Assembly: GCA_963978545.1 (NCBI GenBank)
Contig: OZ021733.1
Location: 72,881,589 to 72,945,588, forward strand
Length of the DNA stretch: 64,000 nucleotides
Direction: 5' to 3'
DNA from: Linyphia triangularis
Lineage: Eukaryota > Arthropoda > Arachnida > Araneae > Linyphiidae
Numbering within the stretch: the stretch's first letter is position 1; each line of letters opens with the position of its first letter. The notes beneath the pieces were generated by a model. That model was not told where the DNA came from. It ran no database searches and was given only the letters and a program-made list of their open reading frames with translations. The position numbers and the translations under genes are program-made. Shown in pieces: positions 1 through 12,064 of the stretch.

Positions 1-842
1 CTTTTTTAAAAAACTGCTTTGACGTATGACTAAATATTTTGGATATCTTGCATTGACATTCTTTATTTTATTTTGATATGCTATTGTATACTTTTTCCCC
101 AAAACTCTTTTGCTTCTTTTTTTAAATAAGAAACTTTCTTTTTCACTTGGGAAGCATTTTGGAAAGCATTAAAACATGTAAATAAAAGTCTCAACTATAG
201 ATAATCGGTTTAGAAGTATACTAAAAATATGGGTTTACCTCAACAACAGCGCATTTTATAGTCCATTTCGGATGTTTCGTAATCAGCGTCACTCAGTTGA
301 CAAAAAGTTTGCCAACACTCGTAAAACAGTCAAACGAAAAATAAAAATTTGAAATTTTTTTCAAAACATACTAAAAAAGTTTTTAGATGTTTAAAGATGT
401 TAAAATATACTTTCTAAGATTTAGATTGCATCAAACTATCTGAAAAATGTATCAGACTCTCTTGTTGCTCTGAAATAGGAGAAACCAGGAAAACACTTAC
501 CAGGTAGTTGAAACAAAACCACATGTCATACTCACCATTAAGTAAGCAGTAAAAGAGTGCCTATTCGCACCGTTATACGAATTTGAGAGTGACATGATAG
601 GGTCCATATGTGAATCCAATTATAAACTAGAGCACTATTCATGAGTTTAAATATTTGTTAAGATTTACTCAGCAACTACAAGCTGAGTAAATATGAAAAA
701 GTATTCTCTTGTGTAACAGCTAAATTAACTAGAACTTAAAACTTAATATGAATTGAGAACTACATATCCATATTTAGCAAGGAATAGAGACAATATTTTC
801 TCTTTAAGTCAAAAAATTTTTGGTATGATTGGATTTTTCTGA
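1..842. other. AT-rich non-coding flank
   Basis: No open frame of useful length, no RNA gene and no tandem repeat could be seen on either strand. The sequence is AT-rich with scattered A and T runs. I see nothing to annotate beyond that. Confidence 0.6.
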
Positions 843-964
843 ATGAAGTTTAGAATTGATTTTTTTTTTTTTTTTTATATACAGAAATACAGGAGAACAA
901 AAGAAAGACCACTTGAAGTACTTTGAAAGATGGCACATCTTTAAAAAAATATTTTAAATTTGGC
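843..964 (+). repeat. Left arm of inverted repeat
   Basis: This arm pairs with 1257-1352 on the opposite strand. It contains the T17 run at 860-876, which the other arm lacks. Confidence 0.65.
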
Positions 965-1256
965 TACATTTTATTTCAGCATATTTATGATAAAAGATAC
1001 GTTTTACTGAACACAAAATTGTGAATTTAAACCCCTTTCTATTCTCTGACAATAGTCTTGAGTAATAAAAACCTCATTCCAAAATAAATTAAGACATATG
1101 GGTGAATATTTTTATGTAGGCCAAAAAAAACCTTATATTTCTAGAAAAAAAATCTAATACCTAAAATGAGATGCTCTCTTTCATAATTTTGTTTCGAAGT
1201 ACAATATTTTTTTGTTTCGTTTTTATTTTAGATACAGTTTTCACAACTGTACTTCT

Positions 1257-1352
1257 GCCAAATTTAAAATATATTTTTAATGATGTGCCATCTTTCATAG
1301 GGCCTCAAGTGTCTTCTGTTCTCCTGTAAAAAATTCAATTCTAGGCTTCATC
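1257..1352 (-). repeat. Right arm of inverted repeat
   Basis: Read on the minus strand it matches 843-964, including the blocks ACAGGAGAACA and GAAAGATGGCACATC. It is shorter, mainly for lack of the long T run. Confidence 0.65.
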
Positions 1353-5398
<4,046 letters not shown>

Positions 5399-5425
5399 TT
5401 TTTTTTTTTTTTTTTTTTTTTTTTT
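5399..5425. repeat. T27 homopolymer tract
   Basis: Twenty-seven consecutive T follow a short T/C-rich lead-in from about 5382. On the minus strand this is a poly(A) run and could be the tail of a retroposed sequence. No recognisable retroposon body adjoins it and no flanking duplication was seen. Confidence 0.9.
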
Positions 5426-5894
5426 CAAATTTCATGTTAACAGTGACGTTTCTTTTGTTTCACACAAATGAGCAACGTTCAATTCCTCAAGATCGAAATA
5501 ATACTGTAAATTTGAATATCCTCCGTCCTTCTCTAAGAACAAAATCCTCAGATACTATTCTTTATATGTAGATTGAATTTTTGAGCTAAAAATTATGGTA
5601 TGCCTTTTTATAGAGCTGAATATGTTGTCACTAATTTCAAAGTTCATAATGTTAATGAGTTAGTTGAAAATGATTCATCTTGTAAAACAAAAAGACTACC
5701 TCGAAACTAAAACTAAAGATATTAATACTTTGGTATTTGTTTCTGCTTATAAACAGTATTATAGTTTGGTTTAACGCTAAAGTGAACCATTTTAATTAGT
5801 TCCATTTCCAAAAAATAAAAATTTCAAAATGTAGTAACAGGTAATTATACATTAATTAACAATTTATAAATACTTTTATTGATAATTTCTACTT
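5426..5894. other. AT-rich non-coding region
   Basis: Nothing recognisable was found between the T tract and the GC-richer patch that starts near 5900. Confidence 0.5.
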
Positions 5895-6182
5895 TTACAC
5901 AGGAATTGCCTTGATTTTAGTCGACAAAGGGATGTCTAAACGCTCCCCTTCCCCAACCGAAATTCTTAGCGAAGGCCCTGCGGCAATATCATCATCGGCA
6001 ATCAACCACAGACTATGACACGAAGTGAACTCTCCCCAACACTGGCTCCCCAAAATATTCCCAAAGAGGATGTGTAGTAGGGCGTATCGAAAAAATCGAA
6101 ATTTTTCAAATCTTTTAGTGGTAGTGCGGAAAATTTGCGGACACCCATCACTAAGACTTGTGTGAAATTTTAAAACTCTGGG
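5895..6182 (-). pseudogene. Possible coding remnant, unknown protein
   Basis: On the minus strand a frame stays open from just after a TAA at 6183-6185 to a TAA at 5895-5897, giving 95 codons. The last 52 codons (6053 down to 5898) look the most protein-like. They are mixed in composition and include the strings CWGEFTSCHSLW, IADDDIAAGPSL and VGEGERLDIPL. The upstream half is Phe/Arg/Lys-rich and reads like untranslated AT-rich DNA. This patch is clearly richer in G and C than its surroundings, which supports an origin as coding or imported sequence. No family is recognised. The opposite strand also holds a 28-codon frame (ATG at 5932, stop at 6016-6018), so the coding strand is uncertain. 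It lies downstream, on the same strand, of the gene fragment at 6496-6684 and could belong to the same decayed element. Confidence 0.3.
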
Positions 6183-6495
6183 TTAATATCTTCTGTCGCC
6201 TCAATAGCTCGAAAGTTCCGAAACTTGGGCTAAAAGTGATTAAAATTCAAAAATTCATAAAAAATTCCAGATTTCGCTGTAAGTTTAAGGATGGTGCTTA
6301 CTAGTTACTATTTTTGACAACAACAACTATAATTTTTTTTATAATAATAACTGCTACCTCAGCAACACCAAATTTTGGAAAATAAAAGGCTAAATTTCAA
6401 AAAAATAAATAAAAAATACACGTCACACTTTTACCTCATTTTAAAGGGATCAGAAATTGTATTGCCTTTCAAATATACGATTGATGATAGCATTA
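6183..6495 (-). other. Likely 3' flank of the gene fragment
   Basis: This lies immediately downstream, on the minus strand, of the stop codon of the fragment at 6496-6684. It is AT-rich and non-coding. Calling it former 3' untranslated sequence is inference from position and orientation only. Confidence 0.3.
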
Positions 6496-6684
6496 CTACT
6501 TGTAATCCTTTTTTGTCTCGAATTTCGACATGTGTTTTCTGGATTCTAGAGTAGCTCTTATGAATTTATCCCTGTTTTCAGGCCCAACTGTTTTCTCGGA
6601 GGCTGCCGTGATAAGTTTCACAATTCGCTCGACTGCTTGTGTATGTGAAGGAAATTGTATGAAGAGCCAGCAGGCCTTCGGCAT
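6496..6684 (-). pseudogene. C-terminal fragment of a multicopy uncharacterised protein
   Basis: The frame encodes 62 residues ending in TAG. From about residue 9 it reads like a real protein: FPSHTQAVERIVKL, then GPENRDKFIRATLESRK, then a Lys-rich end with KFETKKDYK. I recall this pattern (PxHTQAVER.VK.VT.AS, then a Gly..RD.FIR...SRK block, then F.TK.D) at the C-terminus of a large family of uncharacterised proteins found in many copies in aphid, other insect and cnidarian genomes. Its function is unknown to me. Upstream, the frame runs straight into the minisatellite, so the rest of the protein is missing and the ATG at the 5' end is probably not a true start. It is most likely a truncated dispersed copy. 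A last exon of a spliced gene is possible but less likely. Confidence 0.55.
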
Positions 6685-6700
6685 ACCCAGGTAGCACAGC

Positions 6701-6822
6701 AGTATTGGCCAATGTCGGAAACCGGAGCTCTGGAAGATTGGCCAATCCTGGGTAATGTCGGAACGGCCAGCACCGAACGGCTAACATTTTTGCAATATTG
6801 GCCAATCCCAATATCGCAGGGC
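6701..6822. repeat. Degenerate left part of the minisatellite
   Basis: TTGGCCAAT recurs at least three times (near 6705, 6740 and 6798), together with AATGTCGG and AATATCG variants at irregular spacing. It looks like decayed relatives of the 23-bp unit that follows. It is unusually rich in CpG for this flank. Confidence 0.55.
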
Positions 6823-7052
6823 GGTCTTGGCCGATCTCGAGGAGCAGTTTTGGCCGATATCGATGCATAGTTTTGGCCGATCTCGAGGAGCAGTTTTGGC
6901 CGATCTCGAGGAGCAGTTTTGGCCGATATCGATGCGTAGTTTTGGCCGATCTCGAGGAGCAGTTTTGGCCGATCTCGATGCGTAGTTTTGGCCGATATCG
7001 AGTAGTAGTTTTGGCCAGTATTGATGTGCAATCTTGGGCAATATCGATGAGC
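6823..7052. repeat. 23-bp minisatellite, 10 units, CpG-rich
   Basis: Ten head-to-tail units start at 6823, 6846, 6869, 6892, 6915, 6938, 6961, 6984, 7007 and 7030. The core is TTTTGGCCGATNTCGA. Two unit types alternate: P, with GATCTCGAGGAGC, and Q, with GATATCGATGC. The order P-Q-P, P-Q-P over the first six makes a 69-bp higher-order unit. The unit at 6961 joins a P-like front to a Q-like end, and the last two units are diverged. The period is not a multiple of three and the unit lacks stops in several frames, so overlapping reading frames appear on both strands. None is evidence of a protein. Confidence 0.93.
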
Positions 7053-7053
7053 A

Positions 7054-7422
7054 TGGTTTAAACCAAATGTTTTTTGTTTTTTTAAGAATATTTTAAAATT
7101 GTATTTTTATTTATAATTAGATTTTTTTAATTATTTGATGTTGTAAATTACTTCTATTTTTAGCTGAAATAAAATATGTTCTAATGTCTAAATAAAATAT
7201 TAAAATTTAATATGATTTGAATGTCCCCATAAGTAGAACAATTGTTTTTTACTTAGTTCAAATTGCTTTCAAAATGAATATTCATTGTTATTTGAGCATA
7301 AATTATTCTTGTTTATGTCAAATTTTATTTATAAATATGTATACAAGTAATTAGAAAAGGATAAAAAAAAAAAAAAAAAACTTGGTTTAAACCAAAAAAA
7401 AACATGATTTTTTCCAAACCTG
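7054..7422. mobile_element. 369-bp AT-rich insertion splitting the minisatellite
   Basis: GATGAGCA occurs at 7046-7053 and again at 7423-7430, and minisatellite-like sequence resumes right after the second copy. This fits an insertion with an 8-bp target duplication. Because GATGAGC also occurs naturally in the minisatellite, the duplication is not conclusive. The ends are loosely inverted: TGGTTTAAACC on the left, and CAGGTTTGG on the reverse strand at the right. The palindrome TGGTTTAAACCA lies at the left edge (7054-7065), and a longer version (7382-7395) lies near the right edge after a run of 18 A (7363-7380). There is no coding capacity. An 8-bp duplication would suggest a hAT-type MITE, which is inference. 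Confidence 0.45.
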
Positions 7423-7475
7423 GATGAGCAGTTTTAGCCACTACTATGAGCAATTTTTGGAACCGCTACTATTTT
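7423..7475. repeat. Right remnant of the 23-bp minisatellite
   Basis: GATGAGCAGTTTTAGCC, then ATGAGCAATTTTTGG, resemble the units at 7030-7052 at about a 22-23-bp spacing. They appear to be the other side of the minisatellite, interrupted by the insertion. Confidence 0.5.
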
Positions 7476-8164
7476 TTCACTATATCACAGAGCATTTTGG
7501 ATAGATTTGCCACTCAACATATCTGAACTTTCTTTTTGGTGGAAGGAGTGGTTGCAAATGATAATTCTTATATGCGTTTAGATTCAATTTTGAGCTGTTC
7601 AATGTTTAGTATCACATTGTTGCCCAAAAACTCTTAATAATCTGTTAAGTTATACTTAAACATTTGTAAAATAATGTTTTCACCTCTCCTACCAAAAAAA
7701 AAACACATTTAGATAACAAAATGTCTGATATTCAAGGATTTAGAAAGATACATGCAATTTTAAACTAGAAAACTGCCAGTAGAATTTAAAGTCCCTATAG
7801 GTCAATCAATACTCATTGAACTTTTTATGCTAAGGTTTCATAAAAATAGAAGGTTGAATTTAAAACTTGTGAAGTATATTTTTTATGCACAGATCAATTT
7901 CATTTATGAAGTCACTTTTCATTTTTAAAACATCATTTTTCTCCATACATTAAGAATCGAATAGATAGTAAATAAATCTCATTTTAATGCCTTTAGTTCA
8001 TTCACTTCAAATGTAATAGCAATAAAGTGAATTAAAATTGCAGATCCCCCCCGTTCCCCAACATTGAAAAAGTTTTCATCTAAAAATTATTTGACAAAAA
8101 CATTATTTTTAAAAATCCACAATAATTTTTACATGTATACCTCATATAATGAATACTTTTTTAT
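7476..8164. other. AT-rich non-coding sequence before the array
   Basis: No gene or clear repeat. I looked for decayed copies of the satellite subunit one and two periods left of the array edge and found none, so the edge at about 8165 seems sharp. Confidence 0.55.
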
Positions 8165-11100
8165 AAAGTGCTATTTCCAAAATGATTGAAGTATTTATGT
8201 TAAGAACTATTCTGCATAGTAGTTTAAGTTTAAAATTATTAAATACCAGTGAAGTTATCTTTTTTTGAAATTTTTTTTTAGTTTTCGAAACAAAAATTTT
8301 AAAAGGCATTTTTTTGACGTTTCATGAGAAAAGTGCTAAGTGTAAAATGATTGATGTTTTTAAATAAAAAACTAGCTTGTATTACAATTTAATTCTAAAT
8401 TGATACAATACTAGGAAAATTTCCTATTTTTGAACTTTTTTTCAGTTTTTGACCCAAAGATTTCCAAACACCCTTTTTTCATGTTTCATGAAAAAAGCTC
8501 TAATTATACAATGATTGCAATTTTTGAGTAAAAAACTGTATTGCCTAGGCCTTAAGGTTCAAAACTATTTAATACAAGTGAAATTAGCTAATTTTAAGCA
8601 TTTTTTTTATTTTTCGAAAAAAACTTTTTTTCCGTTTTTACACGTTTCATGAGAAAATCTCTGATTTAAGAATGATTGCAGTTTCTTATCAAACAACTGC
8701 AATTATTGAGAATTTAAATCTGAAATTACTAAATACTAGTGCTCTTGGGGGTTTTTGATCATTGTATTATTTTGCGACAGAGCAAATTGCGTTAACACTT
8801 TCTGAACGTCAATTTAGAAAAGTTCTATTTCAAAAATGTTTGAAGTATTTATGTTAAAATCTATTCTGCATAGTAGTTTAAGTTTAAAATTATTAAATAC
8901 AAGCGAAGTTATCTTTTTTTGAAATTTTTTTTAGTTTTCGAAACAAAGATTTTAAAAGGCATTTTTTTGACGTTTCATGAGAAAAGTGCTAAGTGTAGAA
9001 TGATTGATGTTTTTAAATAAAAAACTAGCTTGTATTACAATATAATCCTAAATTGATACAATACTAGGAAAATTTCCTATTTTTGAACTTTTTTTCAGTT
9101 TTTGACCCAAAGATTTCCAAACACCCTTTTTTCATGTTTCATGAGAAAAGCTCTAATTATACAATGATTGCAATTTTTGAGTAAAAAACTGTATTGCCTA
9201 GGCCTTAAGGTTCAAAACTATTAAATACAAGTGAAATTAGCTAATTTTAAGCATTTTTTTTATTTTTCGAAAAAAAACTTTTTTTCCGTTTTTACACGTT
9301 TCATGAGAAAATCTCTGATTTAAGAATGATTGCAGTTTCTTATCAAACAACTGCAATTATTGAGAATTTAAATCTGAAATTACTAAATACTAGTGCTCTT
9401 GGGGGTTTTTGATCATTGTATTATTTTGCGACAGAGCAAATTGCGTTAACACTTTCTGAACGTCAATTTAGAAAAGTTCTATTTCCAAAATGGTTGAAGT
9501 ATTTATGTTAAAATCTATTCTGCATAGTAGTTTAAGTTTAAAATTATTAAATACTAGCGAAGTTATCTTTTTTTGAAATTTTTTTTAGTTTTCGAAACAA
9601 AGATTTTAAAAGGCATTTTTTTGACGTTTCATGAGAAAAGTGCTAAGTGTAAAATGATTGATGTTTTTAAATAAAAAACTAGCTTGTATTACAATATAAT
9701 CCTAAATTGATACAATACTAGGAAAATTTCCTATTTTTGAACTTTTTTTCAGTTTTTGACCCAAAGATTTCCAAATACCCTTGTTTCATGTTTCATGAGA
9801 AAAGCTCTAATTATACAATGATTGCAATTTTTGAGTAAAAAACTGTATTGCCTAGGCCTTAAGGTTCAAAACTATTAAATACAAGTGAAATTAGCTAATT
9901 TTAAGCATTTTTTTTATTTTTCGAAAAAAACTTTTTTTCTGTTTTTACACGTTTCATGAGAAAATCTCTGATTTAAGAATGATTGCAGTTTCTTATCAAA
10001 CAACTGCAATTATTGAGAATTTAAATCTGAAATTACTAAATACTAGTGCTCTTGGGGTTTTTTGATCATTGTATTATTTTGCGACAGAGCAAATTGCGTT
10101 CACACTTTCTGAACGTCACTTTAGAAAAGTTCTATTTCCAAAATGATTGAAGTATTTATGTTAAAAACTATTCTGCATAGTAGTTTGAGTTTAAAATTAT
10201 TAAATACTAGTGAAGTTATCTTTTTTTGAAATTTTTTTTAGTTTTCGAAATAAAAATTTTAAAAGGCATTTTTTTGACGTTTCATGAGAAAAGTGCTAAG
10301 TGTAAAATGATTGATGTTTTTAAATAAAAAACTAGCTTGTATTACAATTTAAATCTAAATTGATACGATACTAGGAAAATTTCCTATTTTTGAACTTTTT
10401 TTCAGTTTTTGACCCAAAGATTTCCAAACACCCTTTTTTCATGTTTCATGAGAAAAGCTCTAATTATACAATGATTGCAATTTTTGAGTAAAAAACTGTA
10501 TTGCCTAGGCCTTAAGCTTCAAAACTATTAAATACAAGTGAAATAAGCTAATTTTAAGCATTTTTTTTATTTTTCGAAAAAAAACTTTTTTTTCTGTTTT
10601 TACACGTTTCATGAGAAAATCTCTGATTTAAGATTATTGCAGTTTCTTATCAAACAACTGCAATTATTGAGAATTGAAATCTGAAATGACTAAATACTAG
10701 TGCTCTTAAGGGTTTTTGATCATTGTATTATTTTGCGACAGAGCAAATTTCGTTCACACTTTCTGAACATCACTTTAGAAAAGTTCTATTTCCAAAATGA
10801 TTGAAGTGTTTATGTTAAAAACTATTCTGCATAGTAGTTTAAGTTTAAAATTTTTAAATACTAGTGAAGTTATCTTTTTTTGAAATTTTTTTTAGTTTTC
10901 GAAACAAAGATTTTAAAAGGCATTTTTTTGATGTTTCATGAGAAAAGTGCTAAGTGTAAAATGATTGATGTTTTTAAATAAAAAACTGGCTTGTATTACA
11001 ATTTAATTCTAAATTGATACAATACTAGGAAAATTTCCTATTTTTGAACTTTTTTTCAGTTTTTGACCCAAAGATTTCCAAACACCCTTTTTTCATGTTT

Positions 11101-11410
11101 CATGAGAAAAGCTCTAATTATACAATGATTACAATTTTTGAGTAAAAAACTGTATTGCCTAGGCCTTAAGGTTCAAAACTATTAAATAAAAGTAAAATTA
11201 GCTAATTTTAAGCATTTTTTTTATTTTTCGAAAAAAACTTTTTTTCCGTTTTTACACGTTTCATGAGAAAATCTCTGATTTAAGAATGATTGCAGTTTCT
11301 TATCAAACAACTGCAATTATTAAGAATATAAATCTGAAATTACTAAATACTAGTGCTCTTGGGGGTTTTTGATCATTGTATTATTTTGCGACAGAGCAAA
11401 TTGCGTTCAC

Positions 11411-11583
11411 ACTTTCTGAACGTCACTTTAGAAAAGTTCTATTTCCAAAATGATTGAAGTATTTATTTTAAAAACTATTCTGCATAGTAGTTTAAGTTTA
11501 AAATTATTAAATACTAGCGAAGTTATCTTTTTTTGAAATTTTTTTTAGTTTTCGAAACAAAAATTTTAAAAGGCATTTTTTTG
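11411..11583 (+). repeat. Reference subunit A (173 bp)
   Basis: This is the first quarter of a representative monomer (11411-12064, 654 bp). It starts at ACTTTCTGAAC, carries AATGATTG at 11449-11456, and ends in T-rich sequence with TTTTCGAAAC. It is the most diverged subunit: the GTTTCATGAG box shared by the other three is replaced by CTTTCTGAACGTC plus extra bases, which explains the greater length. Confidence 0.9.
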
Positions 11584-11747
11584 ACGTTTCATGAGAAAAG
11601 TGCTAAGTGTAAAATGATTGATGTTTTTAAATAAAAAACTAGCTTGTATTACAATATAATCCTAAATTGATACAATACTAGGAAAATTTCCTATTTTTGA
11701 ACTTTTTTTCAGTTTTTGACCCAAAGATTTCCAAACACCCTTGTTTC
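11584..11747 (+). repeat. Reference subunit B (164 bp)
   Basis: It starts at ACGTTTCATGAGAAAA and has AATGATTG at 11613-11620, exactly 164 bp after the box in A. The CAATACTAGG or CAATAATAGG variants near its middle are useful type markers. It ends in a T-rich block with TTTTTGACCCAAAG. Confidence 0.9.
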
Positions 11748-11909
11748 ATGTTTCATGAGAAAAGCTCTAATTATACAATGATTGCAATTTTTGAGTAAAA
11801 AACTGTATTGCCTAGGCCTTAAGGTTCAAAACTATTAAATACAAGTGAAATTAGCTAATTTTAAGCATTTTTTTTATTTTTCGAAAAAAAACTTTTTTTC
11901 TGTTTTTAC
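11748..11909 (+). repeat. Reference subunit C (162 bp)
   Basis: It starts at ATGTTTCATGAGAAAA and has AATGATTG at 11777-11784, again 164 bp on. The centre carries the main haplotype marker of the array: CCTAGGCCTTAAGG, CCTCGGCCTTAAGG or CCTAGGCCTGAAGG. It ends in a symmetrical tract of T, A and T runs. Confidence 0.9.
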
Positions 11910-12064
11910 ACGTTTCATGAGAAAATCTCTGATTTAAGAATGATTGCAGTTTCTTATCAAACAACTGCAATTATTGAGAATTTAAATCTGAAATTACTAA
12001 ATACTAGTGCTCTTGGGGGTTTTTGATCATTGTATTATTTTGCGACAGAGCAAATTGCGTTAAC
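11910..12064 (+). repeat. Reference subunit D (155 bp)
   Basis: It starts at ACGTTTCATGAGAAAA and has AATGATTG at 11939-11946, 162 bp after C; the next A box follows 164 bp later at 12103. It holds ACTAGTGCTCTT (the phase mark) and TTTTGATCATTG, and it is the least T-rich subunit. Confidence 0.9.

Larger units (their letters stand above)
843..1352. mobile_element. Fold-back (inverted-repeat) element, non-autonomous
   Basis: Two arms of about 100-120 bp are imperfect reverse complements: 843-964 on the left and 1257-1352 on the right, around a spacer of about 290 bp. Shared blocks, read along the left arm, are TAGAATTGA, ACAGGAGAACA, GAAAGATGGCACATC and ATTTTAAATTTGGC. The left arm is longer because it carries a run of 17 T (860-876) and a short ATACAG duplication. 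The spacer has no coding potential. The layout fits a MITE or fold-back element whose transposase is elsewhere. No clear target-site duplication was found at the outer ends, so the family is unknown. It could also be two opposed copies of a short repeat. Confidence 0.6.

Noticed and set aside
6578..7061. Several overlapping frames on both strands
   Set aside because: They are shadows of the stop-poor 23-bp minisatellite, which stays open in several frames because 23 is not a multiple of three.
7363..7380. A18 run as the poly(A) tail of a retroposed gene
   Set aside because: It lies inside the 369-bp insertion, is not at its end, and no transcript-like body precedes it.
7476..8164. Decayed satellite subunits left of the array
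   Set aside because: Neither AATGATTG nor GTTTCATGAG recurs at the expected 164-bp spacing.
11860..11911. TTTTCG followed by A-rich sequence and a later CCG in other monomers, as a possible CENP-B box
   Set aside because: The essential CGGG end and the correct spacing of the box are absent.
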